This document shows positions 9,435 to 19,045 of a DNA stretch of 64,000 nucleotides, piece after piece. The notes beneath the pieces are model-generated. The model worked only from the letters and a program-made list of their open reading frames with translations, ran no database searches and was not told the origin of the DNA. A program made the position numbers and the translations under genes. Each line of letters opens with the position of its first letter. Within the stretch, counting starts at the first letter, position 1. The DNA is from Streptomyces sp. P3 (GTDB taxonomy: Bacteria > Actinomycetota > Actinomycetes > Streptomycetales > Streptomycetaceae): assembly GCA_016893485.2 (NCBI GenBank), contig JAFEKX020000001.1, forward strand, positions 2,728,001 to 2,792,000. Direction: 5' to 3'.

Positions 9435-9899
9435 TCACGCCCGTCGTCGTACCACCCGGAGCAACTCCGCGTTCTGCCCCCGCCGTGCCCAGGCGATCAG
9501 GGCGAGCGGGATGATCAGGATCAGCGGTGTCGCCGCGTTCTCCCCGTGGAACGCGGTCATCTGGACGACGAACGCACCCACCATCAGCGCGCTGAGCGCC
9601 GTCGCCGCCACCGACTGCAGCAGCGGGACCAACAGGGCGATCCCACCGGCCAGTTCGAGCGCGCCGATGGTGTACATCGCCCCGCTGCCCCAGCCGATCT
9701 TGTCGAAGGACTCCACGGCCGACGGGTGGGCGATCAGCTTGGGCAGCGCGCTCGCGAGGCCGTAGAACAGCGCGAGCAGCACCTGGAGGGCACGCAGCGC
9801 GATCCGGGCACGGCGGCCACGCGTGGTCGCGGACTCGGCGACGACGGTGCGGGAGGTGGCGGAAGCGGCGGAGGCTACGGAAGCGGCGGTCTCGGACAT
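9435..9899 (-). CDS. DoxX family membrane protein
   Basis: This 154-residue protein has four hydrophobic helices after a polar, Ala/Ser-rich N-terminus. ALFYGLASALPKLIAHPSAV, GALELAGGIALLVPLL and the PLILIIPLALIAWARRG end are typical of DoxX/DoxD-like proteins. Members are small inner-membrane proteins of mostly unclear redox role. The gene is intact and monocistronic by position. Confidence 0.85.
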   Translation of the reverse strand: MSETAASVASAASATSRTVVAESATTRGRRARIALRALQVLLALFYGLASALPKLIAHPSAVESFDKIGWGSGAMYTIGALELAGGIALLVPLLQSVAATALSALMVGAFVVQMTAFHGENAATPLILIIPLALIAWARRGQNAELLRVVRRRA

Positions 9900-10092
9900 G
9901 GGGTTCTCCTGTGGGAAGCGGTGCGGAGCGCTGGCAAGCGGTCCGTGGTGCTGTCACAGGGTAGACCGACCCTCGCCCTCGAACTCATCGCTGCCGCACG
10001 GGATTTCCTCCGCGAGTCCGCCAAGCCGCCCAAGCCGCCAAACCGCCGATTCGCCGATTCGCCGATCCACGTGCCGCCGGTCCTCGCGTCCG

Positions 10093-10806
10093 CTACTCCG
10101 CCGCAGTCTCTGTCACCGGCACCGGCACCGCCCGCACCCATATCCCGTCCGGTGTCAGATAGCTGTCCACTCTCAGTCCCGCCTCCGCCAGCGCCTCCTC
10201 GAACTGGTCCTGGGTCAACGGCCGGGCCAGGAACGTCTGGGTCCAGACCGCGTCCGGGAACACATACTCCGCGCGCACCGAGTTGACCCCGTCCCCGACC
10301 GGCTCCGCCGACACCATCCGCACGGTGAAGCCGCTGGGGTCGACCCGCTCGCGCGGCAGGCTGGTGTGGTAGTTCTCGCCCTCCCGCTGGATCAACACGC
10401 TGCCGCCCGGCGCGAGATGGCGTACGCAGGTCCGCAGCAGCCCGCGCCGCACCTCGATGTCCCCGGCGTGCACCAGGAACGACGCGAGCATCACCACGTC
10501 GAACGTCTCGCCCAGATCGAGCTGCTCGATCGGACTGCAGATCGTCCGCGCCCCCTGGACGCGCTCCAGCATCTCGGCGGACTCGTCGACCGCCGTGACC
10601 GTGAACCCGCGGTCCAGGAGGGGGTGGGTCATCCGGCCCACCCCGCTGCCCAGTTCGAGGATGTGCGCGCCCGCAGGCACGGCCGCGGCGATGATGTCCG
10701 GCTCCTGGCCGATGGGCAGCCGTGAGTACAGCTCGACCGCGCAGCCGTCCGGAGTGATCGCCCCGGGTCCTGTCCCCTCGTACCCTTCACGCATTTCGAT
10801 TCGCAT
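10093..10806 (-). CDS. class I SAM-dependent methyltransferase
   Basis: An intact Rossmann-fold methyltransferase of about 237 residues. The glycine-rich motif I reads ILELGSGVGRMTHPLLDRG, followed by VTAVDESAEML (ribose-binding acidic residue) and FDVVMLASFLVH. The start is placed at ATG 10806; codons upstream are open but lack a good ribosome site. The acceptor is unknown. A short CGCCGATT triplication lies just past its stop (about 10043-10070). Confidence 0.85.
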   Translation of the reverse strand: MRIEMREGYEGTGPGAITPDGCAVELYSRLPIGQEPDIIAAAVPAGAHILELGSGVGRMTHPLLDRGFTVTAVDESAEMLERVQGARTICSPIEQLDLGETFDVVMLASFLVHAGDIEVRRGLLRTCVRHLAPGGSVLIQREGENYHTSLPRERVDPSGFTVRMVSAEPVGDGVNSVRAEYVFPDAVWTQTFLARPLTQDQFEEALAEAGLRVDSYLTPDGIWVRAVPVPVTETAAE

Positions 10807-10908
10807 GCCCGTCCAACGGACCGCGTCCGCACGCCCGTTCCCGACTCGCACTGGTTCACCCGTACGAGTCAATTCCCTCTGGAGAGGCAACGGTTGGGGA
10901 GGCAGCCG

Positions 10909-11837
10909 TCAGACCGGCGGCTGCTGGAGCGGGAACCACCCGTGGCCGAGGTACCAGTGCCCGCCGGCCCGCAGATGGTCCCCGACGGCCCGCTCCACGG
11001 ACGTACGCCGGGGCAGGCTCTCCGCCGGCTGACCGGGGTGCCCGAACACGAACTGCACGGGCTCGGTGTCGGCCGGCTCCGTGTCCTCGCGGATCAACCG
11101 GAACCGGTCCTGGAAGCGGACGATGTTGGAGTCGGCGGACAGGTACTTCTTCAACTGCGGGTCGAGCAGCCAGGAGTGGCAGGTCGCGACCTCGTGGTGT
11201 TCCTCGGGGAAGTACCGGGCGAAGAACGCGCGGGCCAGGTCCAGCGAGCGGTCGCACGCGGCCGGGGTGAGCGGCCCGGGTAGTCGGGGATGTGCAGGTT
11301 CAGACAGGGCGTCCCCGGACCGGCGTCCAGCCCGGCCGCCGTGAGCGCCTGTGCGGTGCGCTCGCCGAGCCGCGCCCGCTCGAACTGCAGCCGCCCCAGC
11401 TGGTACAGCTCGCCGCGGAAGTGCGGGACGAGCCACTGCGGGTACGGCAGCCCTGGCTCGCCGTACCGTCTGCGGTGCACCGCGACGTTGCGTCCCAGGT
11501 CGGCGAGGGTGCGCCGGGAGACGTCGGCGGGGATGCCGCGTTCGCGGTGGTACGCGCGCGTGTAGGGCAGCGCGGCGGCGAACACGTACACGGGGAAGTA
11601 GCCGCCGATCTCGGGCGGCGCCTCGGGCAGCCGGGCCAGGAGCAGCGCGGTGAGCCGGTCCCAGTGACCGTGCTCCCCGATGTCCTTCACCAGCTCTCCG
11701 GCGCACTCCTCCAGGAGCCGCGCCGCGTCGGTGTTCCGTGTCAACTCCCGGCGCAGTCGCACCAGTTCGTTGATGTCCTCATGGGGTACGGCGAGGTCGA
11801 GCAGGACCTCGGGCAGTTCGTCGGCGTCCGGCAGCAC
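10909..11837 (-). CDS. acyltransferase domain protein, NAT_N/GNAT_C type (frameshifted)
   Basis: The roughly 309-residue protein resembles Streptomyces two-domain N-acyltransferases with an N-terminal helical NAT_N-like region (residues 1-140) and a GNAT-like C-terminus (DPQLKKYLSADSNIVRFQDRF ends shortly before HPGQPAESLPRRTSVERAV). It starts at GTG 11837 with GGGAGGGG upstream. One break near 11280, in a CCGGG context, shifts frame after LNLHIPDYPG. The substrate is unknown. Confidence 0.72.
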
Positions 11838-11899
11838 GGTGCGCTTTCCCCTCCCTGTGGAGAACGTCCGCCCCGAAGAGTATGTTGCAAGGAGGAGCA

Positions 11900-12183
11900 G
11901 TGATCCTGATGCGTACGGGCAGTGAGCCGACGACAGCGCGCAGTCCCCTGCGGGCGCGCTTCTGGCTGAGCGTGTGGGGACTGGTCTGGACGGTCTTCGG
12001 CACGGCGGCGTTCGCGCTCGCCGGGCGCCCCGGGTGGGCGGCGGCCTGCGGGGTGCTGTGGCTGGTCGTCACGATCGACATGGCCATGATCCTCAGGCAC
12101 CTGCGCCAGGGCCCGCACTACCAGCCGGGCCGTGACATCCCGCCGTACCGTCCCCGGAGCACCGACACCCTGACCGTGCGTAA
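11900..12183 (+). CDS. DUF6343 family small membrane protein (C-terminus frameshifted)
   Basis: A short Streptomyces membrane protein with two hydrophobic helices (FWLSVWGLVWTVFGTAAFAL and AAACGVLWLVVTIDMAMIL) followed by RHLRQGPHYQPGRDIPPYRP. A GTG at 11900 follows GGAGGAG; ATG 11909 is an alternative. As it stands the frame runs on to 12379, overlapping the antisense TPR gene. One more C in CCCC 12152-12155 would end it at TAA 12183 after PPYRPPEHRHPDRA, the more normal length. Function unknown. Confidence 0.7.
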
Positions 12184-12212
12184 ACGCTTAAACACGCTCT
12201 ACGGGGATGCGC

Positions 12213-12592
12213 CTACGCGTCGAACCGGGCCGCCTTCAGGTACTGCGGGTTGGGGTCGAGCGCTGCGGCCAGCCGGAAGTGGCGTTTGGCCTGGTCGGCA
12301 CGGCCCTGCCGTTCGTAGGTGCGGGCGAGCGCGAAGTGCGCGAACGCGTTGTCCGGCTCCCGCTCCAGGACGATGGTGAACTCCAGCTCGGCGGGGCGCA
12401 GTTGCGCGGCCGCGAAGAAGGCACGCGCGCGCAGCAGCCGGGCCGCCGTGTTCTCCGGGTACGCGTCGATGACGCCGTCGAGCAGCTTCACCGCGCCCCG
12501 CGGGTCCCGCGCGGCGAGCAGCTGCTCGGCGGCGCGGAAGTCGATGACATGCGTCTCCGGAGTACGTCCGGTCGTTCCGCTGTTCTCGGCAC
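12213..12592 (-). CDS. tetratricopeptide repeat protein
   Basis: A small all-helical TPR protein with repeats around AAEQLLAARDPRGAVKLLDG, AARLLRARAFFAAAQLRPAE and AFAHFALARTYERQGRADQA, then AKRHFRLAAALDPNPQYLKA. TPRs mediate protein contacts. The frame opens at GTG 12611 without a ribosome site. GTG 12592, with GGAAGGAC upstream, gives PENSGTTGRTPETHVIDF if one C is missing near 12589, and I prefer it. It lies upstream of coaE on the same strand. Confidence 0.78.
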
Positions 12593-12642
12593 GGCAAAGT
12601 CCTTCCCTCACTCGGACGTTTCAACGCCCGCGGAAAGGCCCG

Positions 12643-13263
12643 CTATTCCTGGGGTGGCTGCTGGGGCGTGTGCGCCCTGCGCTCGAGTTCGGCCCATACG
12701 TCCTGGACGCGGCGCTCCAGCGCCTCCAGGGGTACGTCGTTGTCGATGACGATGTCCGCGATGGCGAGCCGCTTATCGCGGGTCGCCTGGGCGGCCATCC
12801 GCGCGCGTGCGTCGTCCTCGGTCATCCCGCGCAGCCGGACCAGCCGGTCGAGCTGGGTCTCGGGGCTCGCGTCCACGACGATCACCAGGTCGTACAACGC
12901 GGCCAGGGCGTTCTCGGCGAGGAGGGGGACGTCGTGGATCACTACGGAGTCGTCGGCCGCGGCCGTCTCGAGCTCCCGGGACCGCCGGCCGACCAGGGGG
13001 TGGACGATCTCGTTGAGGACGGCCAGCTTCTCGGGGTCGGCGAAGACGATGGAGCCCAGCTTGGGCCGGTCCAGGGAGCCGTCCGGGGCGAGCACGTCCT
13101 CCCCGAAGGCTTCGACGACCGCCGCCAGCCCGGGAGTTCCGGGCGCGACGACCTCGCGCGCGATGCGGTCGGCGTCGATCAGCACGCCCCCGTGACTCAC
13201 GAGCAGCCGTGACACTTCACTCTTACCGGCACCGATGCCCCCGGTGAGGCCGACCTTCAGCAT
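12643..13263 (-). CDS. coaE: dephospho-CoA kinase
   Basis: This intact enzyme of about 206 residues phosphorylates dephospho-CoA, the last step of coenzyme A synthesis. The P-loop [11 protein letters not shown] is at residues 5-15, followed by [12 protein letters not shown], the DVPLLAEN motif and [20 protein letters not shown] of the lid and CoA domain. The ATG start at 13263 gives the canonical N-terminus MLKVGLTGG. Confidence 0.97.
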   Translation of the reverse strand: MLKVGLTGGIGAGKSEVSRLLVSHGGVLIDADRIAREVVAPGTPGLAAVVEAFGEDVLAPDGSLDRPKLGSIVFADPEKLAVLNEIVHPLVGRRSRELETAAADDSVVIHDVPLLAENALAALYDLVIVVDASPETQLDRLVRLRGMTEDDARARMAAQATRDKRLAIADIVIDNDVPLEALERRVQDVWAELERRAHTPQQPPQE

Positions 13264-13319
13264 GGACCGAAGCCTACGGCCTGTCACCGACAGGGCACCG
13301 GGTGACCGGCGGCCGCCGC

Positions 13320-14258
13320 CTAGTTGTCGCCCTCGCGCTCCGCCAGGAAGCGCTCGAATTCCTGCCCGATCTCGTCGGCCGAGGGGATCTCGACCGGCTC
13401 GGCGAGCATGTTGCCGCGACTCTCGGCGCCCGCGGCGGCGTCGTACTGGTGCTCCAGGCCCTGGACGAGCGCCACGAGCTCCTCGTCGCCCTCTTGGATC
13501 TGGCGGTCGATCTCGGTCTGGGTGCGGTGGGCCTCGGTGCGCAGCGAGTGCGCGATGCCCGGGAGGACCAGTCCGGTGCCCGCCGTGATGGCTTCCAGGA
13601 CGGTCAGGGCCGCGTCCGGGTAGGGCGAGCGGGCGATGTAGTGCGGGACGTGCGCGGCGACGCCCAGGACGTCGTGACCGGCCTCCATGAGGCGGTACTC
13701 GACGAGCGCCTCGGCGCTGCCGGGGACCTGTGCCTCGTCGAAGGGGCTGCGGTGCCCCGGGACGAGGTCGTTCCGGTTGCCGTGCGGCGTGACGCCGACG
13801 GGCCGGGTGTGCGGGACGCCCATGGGGATGCCGTGGAAGTTCACGGACAGGCGGACGCCGAGCCGCTCCACGATCTGCTGGACGGCCGCGGCGAAGCGCT
13901 CCCACTCCACGTCCGGCTCGGGGCCGGAGAGGAGCAGGAAGGGCGCCCCGGTGGCGTCCTGGACCAGTCGTACGTCGAGCGTGGGCTCCTCATACTCGGT
14001 CCACCGGTCCCGCTTGAAGGTCAGCAGCGGGCGGCGGGCGCGGTAGTCGACGAGCCGGTCGTGGTCGAAACTGGCCACGAGCTGGTGGGGCAACGTGTCG
14101 AGCAGACGTTCGACGATCTGGTCGCCCGTCTCGCCCGCGTCGATGTATCCGTCGAAGTGGTAGAGCATGACAAGACCGGCCGACTCCTGTGCGAGCGCCA
14201 TGTCGACGACTGCCAGGCCCTTCGGCTCCCATGCGTACAAACCCTGCGGATCAAGCAC
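13320..14258 (-). CDS. PAC2 family protein
   Basis: An intact protein of about 312 residues resembling the PAC2 (proteasome assembly chaperone-like) family of actinobacteria: [52 protein letters not shown] and [11 protein letters not shown] are characteristic. GTG 14258 is chosen because GAGGAGGAGC lies about 8 nt upstream. The family binds unfolded or proteasomal clients in other organisms; the bacterial role is not established. Confidence 0.88.
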   Translation of the reverse strand: MLDPQGLYAWEPKGLAVVDMALAQESAGLVMLYHFDGYIDAGETGDQIVERLLDTLPHQLVASFDHDRLVDYRARRPLLTFKRDRWTEYEEPTLDVRLVQDATGAPFLLLSGPEPDVEWERFAAAVQQIVERLGVRLSVNFHGIPMGVPHTRPVGVTPHGNRNDLVPGHRSPFDEAQVPGSAEALVEYRLMEAGHDVLGVAAHVPHYIARSPYPDAALTVLEAITAGTGLVLPGIAHSLRTEAHRTQTEIDRQIQEGDEELVALVQGLEHQYDAAAGAESRGNMLAEPVEIPSADEIGQEFERFLAEREGDN

Positions 14259-14393
14259 AGTGACCGCTCCTCCTCGTGTTCGTACTGCAGAACGCCCTCC
14301 AGGGCATGGGCATTCCCGCCCATGCCCCTGATCAGGCACCTCTTACGGGCTTTTCACGCACCGCTCCCCTGAGTCACCAGGTGGGCGTCCACG

Positions 14394-15984
14394 TCACGAG
14401 GACAGCACGCGCGCGTGGAGTGCGGTCACAGCCTTGCGGGCGGAGGAGAACGCGCCGTGCTGCCAGGCATCGGTGTAACTCAGCCAGTCGCCGGCGAAGT
14501 GGACCCGTCCGGTGGGGTCGTTGAGCGGCTTGTAGCGGGCGTCGTCGGGGCCACCGGGGTGTCGTGCCACGCGGCCTCCAGGTGGGGCGTCTGACGCCAG
14601 TGGTGGGAGAAGGACGAGGCCAGCTCGCTGCGGTACTTCTCGCCGTAGATCTTCACGCCCGCGGCCACCGCCCGCTCTTCCCGCCCCTTGGGCGTGAGCT
14701 TCGCGTAGGAGTCCGCGTCGTCGTCGTAGTTGTAGTACCCGATCAGGACGCCCCGCTCACCGTGGAAACCGTAAGAAGGGTGCCAGATGTGGGTGACGTC
14801 CTGGTCGGTCTCGGTGATGCCGCCGTAGATCCGGTGATCCAGTTCCCACCAGCGGGACTTGTACTCCAGGCCGATCTTCGCGGCGGACGACGGGGTGATC
14901 GCCTCCAGTGCGGTCTGGACGCCGGTGCCGAGGTTGTGCGGGATCCTGGCGAGGATGTTGGGCGGCAGCGCGCCGACGCAGTAGTCGGCCTCGATCACCT
15001 TCGTACGGCCGCCCTGGGAGTACGTGACCGAAACACCGCTCCCCTTGTCGGTGATTTTCGAGACGGCCGCTCCCGTGCGGATGCGGTGCGCGCCGATCGC
15101 CCGGGTGAGGGCCTTCGGTATCTGGTCCATGCCGCCGACCGGCTGGAACATCAACATGGCCTGGTCGAAGCCGAATTCGAAGGAGAAGTAGCGGCCGACC
15201 CCGCTGGCGAAGACCTCGGAGGCGGTGGGTACGTCCCCGAGCAGCACACCAGGAGCGCCCGCGGCGGCCGGAACGGTCGAGTACCCGCGGAAGTCACCCC
15301 CTCATAGGTCATCTTGTCCCCGAGGTCACCCCACCCCTTGAGGAACTCGACGAGCTTCTCCTGGTCGGTGGCCGTCAACTCCTTGTCCAGGGCGCCCCTG
15401 TCGGTGGCCTTGGCGAGCAACTCCGAGACATAGCCGTAGACATCGGCCTTGGCGGTGCGGTAGCGCTCCGGCCTGGTCATGCCGGTGGACTCGTTGTAGA
15501 TGTACGCGTCCGCGTTGACGTTGGTGAACACCTCGATGGGGACGCCCAGTTCACGGCAGTAGTCAAGCGTGACCATCCACTGCGGGATCCGCGCGGGTCC
15601 GCAGTTCATGTAGTGCCCGTCGGCGAAACGGGCGGTCTGCCGGTTGCCGTGGAGGTCGGTCGTCGTGTCACCGCCCCGGACGGTGAAGTTACGGCCACCG
15701 GTACGGTCTCTGGCCTCCAGGACCGTACAGTCGTAGCCGGCCTTGCCGAGTTCGTACGCCGTGGTCAGCCCGGCGATACCACCACCGAGGACGACCACCT
15801 TGGCCGCGCCGCGCCCGGTGAGCGTGAAGTCGCTGCCGCTCAGCGCCCGGAACGGCTGCTCCCGCTGAGCCGCCTGGGCGGTGGGGGCGAGCCCGAGAGC
15901 CCCCATGGTGGCGAACATGGTGCCCGCGCCCCCGGTGAGACCCACGTTCCGCAGAAAAGCACGACGGCTCTGGTTCCTGCCCAT
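14394..15984 (-). CDS. Tat-exported flavin monoamine oxidase family protein (frameshifted)
   Basis: A secreted FAD-dependent amine oxidase of about 530 residues, likely oxidising an amine or L-amino acid. The start ATG 15984 follows GGGGAG and opens a Tat signal (QSRRAFLRNVGLTGGAG, then LGLAPTAQAAQ). The FAD motif KVVVLGGGIAGLTTAYELGKAG and LEARDRTGGRNFTV follow; the C-terminus has FAGDWLSYTDAWQHGAFSSA. Breaks lie near 15262 (one G restores TSAGYSTVPAAAGAPG) and at GGGG 14556-14559 (restores HDTPGGPDDARYKPL). Confidence 0.87.
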
Positions 15985-16093
15985 GGTCCAGCTCCCCTTC
16001 CCGATCACGAATGACCGGGGAAGCGTCCCAACGACCAGTTACGACACAGCAGTTACTGCTGTATCCCACACGTTTCTGCAAGCCCGAGGAAAA

Positions 16094-16156
16094 GCGCCCC
16101 TCAAGGGGCGCGGGGCTGTATCGGCAGCGGCTCCGCCGCGTGAGCGCGACCGGCCA
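16094..16156. repeat. Streptomyces intergenic repeat with small hairpin
   Basis: GCGCCCC-TCAA-GGGGCGC (16094-16111) forms a 7-bp hairpin. It is followed by GGGGCTGTATCG and GCGGCTCCGCCGCGTGAGCG, a block I know as frequent between Streptomyces genes. It lies upstream of the amine oxidase gene and downstream of rpsA. Confidence 0.7.
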
Positions 16157-16191
16157 CATACGGCCCGCAGCCGAAGTGCATCCGCACATGA

Positions 16192-16227
16192 CTGAGGGGC
16201 CGCACCCCGGAAGGTACGGCCCCTCAG
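16192..16227 (-). terminator. hairpin terminator after rpsA
   Basis: CTGAGGGGCCG (16192-16202) pairs perfectly with CGGCCCCTCAG (16217-16227) around a 14-nt loop that itself contains ACC/GGT. It begins 28 nt past the rpsA stop. There is no U tract, as is usual for actinobacterial terminators. Confidence 0.75.
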
Positions 16228-16254
16228 CTAACCGCCAAACCTCAGCGGCAGCGA

Positions 16255-17763
16255 TCAGCTCTGGCCGCCGGCCAGCTTCTCACGCAGGGCGGCAAGCGCC
16301 TCGTCGGACGCCAGCGCACCGGAGGTGTCCGCACCCTCGGAGGAGTACGAACCGCCACCGCCGCCACCAGCCGCGGCCGGAGCCGCACCCGGGGTGTCGA
16401 CGCCCTCGGCCGCAGCCTGGGCGTCGGCCTCGCGGGACTTGATGACCTGCGCCTGGTGCTGCTCGAACCGCTGCTGCGCCTCGGCGTACTGGTGCTCCCA
16501 CGCCTCCCGCTGGGTCTCATAGCCCTCGAGCCAGTCGTTGGTCTCGGGGTCGAAGCCCTCGGGGTAGATGTAGTTGCCCTGGTCGTCGTACGACGCGGCC
16601 ATGCCGTAGAGCGTCGGGTCGAACTCGACCGAGGCCGGGTCGGCACCGAAGGACTCGTTGGCCTGCTTCAGGGACAGCGAGATCCGGCGACGCTCGAGGT
16701 CGATGTCGATGACCTTGACGAAGATCTCGTCGTTGACCTGGACGACCTGCTCCGGGATCTCCACGTGGCGCTCGGCCAGCTCGGAGATGTGCACCAGACC
16801 CTCGATGCCCTCGTCCACGCGGACGAACGCACCGAACGGAACCAGCTTCGTGACCTTTCCGGGCACGACCTGGCCGATCTGGTGGGTGCGGGCGAACTGC
16901 TGCCACGGGTCTTCCTGGGTCGCCTTCAGCGACAGGGAGACGCGCTCGCGGTCCATGTCCACGTCGAGGACCTCGACGGTGACTTCCTGGCCGACCTCGA
17001 CAACCTCGGAGGGGTGGTCGATGTGCTTCCAGGACAGCTCGGAGACGTGGACCAGACCGTCGACGCCACCAAGGTCCACGAAGGCACCGAAGTTGACGAT
17101 CGAGGAGACCACGCCGGAGCGGACCTGACCCTTCTGGAGGGTCGTGAGGAAGGTCTGGCGGACCTCGGACTGGGTCTGCTCCAGCCAGGCACGGCGGGAC
17201 AGGACCACGTTGTTGCGGTTCTTGTCCAGCTCGATGATCTTGGCCTCGAGCTCCTTGCCCACGTAGGGCTGGAGGTCGCGGACACGACGCATCTCGACGA
17301 GAGAGGCCGGCAGGAAGCCACGGAGGCCGATGTCGAGGATGAGTCCACCCTTGACGACCTCGATGACGGTACCGGTGACGATCCCGTCCTCTTCCTTGAT
17401 CTTCTCGATCGTGCCCCAGGCACGCTCGTACTGAGCGCGCTTCTTGGACAGGATGAGGCGGCCTTCCTTGTCCTCCTTCTGGAGGACCAGGGCCTCGATC
17501 TCATCGCCTACGGCGACGACCTCGTTCGGGTCGACGTCGTGCTTGATGGAGAGTTCGCGGCTCGGGATAACGCCTTCGGTCTTGTAACCGATGTCGAGCA
17601 GGACCTCGTCCCGGTCGACCTTCACGATGACGCCGTCGACGATGTCGCCGTCGTTGAAGTACTTGATCGTCTCGTCGATCGCGGCGAGGAAGGCTTCCTC
17701 GTTACCGATGTCGTTGACCGCTACCTGCGGGGTGGTGGCGGTGGTCTCGGTGCTGCTCGTCAT
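16255..17763 (-). CDS. rpsA: 30S ribosomal protein S1
   Basis: Intact, 502 residues. It helps mRNA bind the 30S subunit. Four S1 OB-fold repeats start near residues 35, 123, 207 and 294 (for example GDIVDGVIVKVDRDEVLLDI, GQVRSGVVSSIVNFGAFVDL, GQVVPGKVTKLVPFGAFVRV). The tail after about 365 is acidic, Gln/Ala-rich, with a run of glycines. The ATG at 17763 follows GGAG at a long spacing. It is one of the few long genes here without a frame break. Transcription starts about 205 nt upstream, leaving a leader that may allow autogenous control. Confidence 0.98.
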   Translation of the reverse strand: MTSSTETTATTPQVAVNDIGNEEAFLAAIDETIKYFNDGDIVDGVIVKVDRDEVLLDIGYKTEGVIPSRELSIKHDVDPNEVVAVGDEIEALVLQKEDKEGRLILSKKRAQYERAWGTIEKIKEEDGIVTGTVIEVVKGGLILDIGLRGFLPASLVEMRRVRDLQPYVGKELEAKIIELDKNRNNVVLSRRAWLEQTQSEVRQTFLTTLQKGQVRSGVVSSIVNFGAFVDLGGVDGLVHVSELSWKHIDHPSEVVEVGQEVTVEVLDVDMDRERVSLSLKATQEDPWQQFARTHQIGQVVPGKVTKLVPFGAFVRVDEGIEGLVHISELAERHVEIPEQVVQVNDEIFVKVIDIDLERRRISLSLKQANESFGADPASVEFDPTLYGMAASYDDQGNYIYPEGFDPETNDWLEGYETQREAWEHQYAEAQQRFEQHQAQVIKSREADAQAAAEGVDTPGAAPAAAGGGGGGSYSSEGADTSGALASDEALAALREKLAGGQS

Positions 17764-17976
17764 GTGGGAAAGGGCTCCGGTACGGACATTGAAGTCGTAG
17801 GTACTGCTTACGCCGGGAGCCCGTTTCGCTTCGCTCTGTAGAAGGCCGGACAGCCAAAGAAGCACCGATCCGGAACACCAGGTGTCCGGTGGCGCCTCGA
17901 AAACCGAGGGGTCATACATACAGATGCGAGCGCAACCTGCTACGTCTGAGGTGCGCAGGCCCGCAGCGCAACTTGT

Positions 17977-18005
17977 AGCATACGGGGGCAGCCAGGCAGG
18001 GTCAA
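17977..18005 (-). promoter_or_regulatory. sigma-HrdB-type promoter of rpsA
   Basis: On the minus strand TTGACC is followed after exactly 17 bp by TATGCT, an excellent match to the principal vegetative consensus. The predicted start, near 17970, gives a 5' leader of about 205 nt before the rpsA ATG. The leader contains a near-palindrome CCGGAACACCAGGTGTCCGG (17870-17889). The rest of the 364-bp gap toward the methyltransferase shows no gene. Confidence 0.82.
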
Positions 18006-18157
18006 TGCGCGAAGGCGCACACCCGGGGCGGATCGCCGCATACCCGGCACAAAACGTGTCCCGCGAGGCCACGCAGGCCTGAACCACCCCTTCAGTGACG
18101 CCGCCGGGGACAGCCGCACCGTAGAGGTGACGGAAGAGTACGACGAGGGAGCCGATC

Positions 18158-18970
18158 ATCCAAGAGCCCGATGCGTTCGAACCGGAAGCCACCCGGCGTG
18201 ACGCCGACGTCACCGAGAGTTCCCGGGCCAACCGGGGCTGGTGGGACCGGAACGCGGACGACTACCAGGTCGAACATGGCACGTTCCTGGGCGACGACCG
18301 CTTCGTGTGGGGCCCCGAGGGCCTCGACGAGGTGGAGGCCGAACTGCTCGGCCCGCCGGAGGAACTGAAGGGGAAGGACGTCCTGGAGATCGGCGCCGGC
18401 GCGGCCCAGTGCTCGCGCTGGCTGACCGCCCAGGGTGCCCGCCCGGTCGCTCTGGACCTCTCCCACCGCCAGCTCCAGCACGCGCTGCGGATCGGCGGAT
18501 CGTTCCCTCTGGTATGTGCCGACGCGGGCGCGCTGCCCTTCGCGGACGAATCCTTCGACCTGGCCTGCTCGGCGTACGGGGCGCTGCCGTTCGTCGCCGA
18601 CCCGGTGCTGGTGCTGAGCGAGGTGCGCCGGGTGCTGCGACCGGGCGGCCGGTTCGTCTTCTCGACCACGCACCCGCTCCGCTGGGCCTTCCCGGACGAG
18701 CCGGGCCCCGAGGGACTGACGGTCTCCGCCTCCTACTTCGACCGCACGCCGTACGTCGAGCAGGACGACGAGGGCCGCGCGGTCTACGTGGAGCACCACC
18801 GGACCATCGGCGACCGCGTCCGGGACATCGTCGCGGCGGACCTGCGCCTGGTGGACCTGGTCGAGCCGGAGTGGCCCTCCTGGAACACCGCCGAGTGGGG
18901 CGGCTGGTCGCCCCTGCGCGGCAACCTCATCCCCGGGACGGCGATCTTCGTCTGCGAACGCGCCCGCTAG
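18158..18970 (+). CDS. class I SAM-dependent methyltransferase
   Basis: The protein of about 270 residues has SRANRGWWDRNADDYQVEHG near the N-terminus, motif I DVLEIGAGAAQCSRWL, LDLSHRQLQHALRIGG and RRVLRPGGRFVFSTTHPL. The frame is open upstream but no ATG/GTG/TTG fits the conserved N-terminus. A good GAGGGAG (18145-18151) sits 6 nt before an in-frame ATC at 18158, which I use provisionally. A sequence error or an upstream GTG (18127) in another frame are alternatives. The substrate is unknown. Confidence 0.82.
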   Translation: MQEPDAFEPEATRRDADVTESSRANRGWWDRNADDYQVEHGTFLGDDRFVWGPEGLDEVEAELLGPPEELKGKDVLEIGAGAAQCSRWLTAQGARPVALDLSHRQLQHALRIGGSFPLVCADAGALPFADESFDLACSAYGALPFVADPVLVLSEVRRVLRPGGRFVFSTTHPLRWAFPDEPGPEGLTVSASYFDRTPYVEQDDEGRAVYVEHHRTIGDRVRDIVAADLRLVDLVEPEWPSWNTAEWGGWSPLRGNLIPGTAIFVCERAR

Positions 18971-19045
18971 CGAGGCCGGAGGAACTGACGGAACGCGGGC
19001 ACGCGCGCGTAGAGGCCGCTTCGCCGGGCGTACGACACTGGGGGC

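Noticed and set aside
12184..12379. Extended C-terminus of the DUF6343 protein
   Set aside because: It overlaps the antisense TPR gene and disappears if one C is added at 12152-12155.
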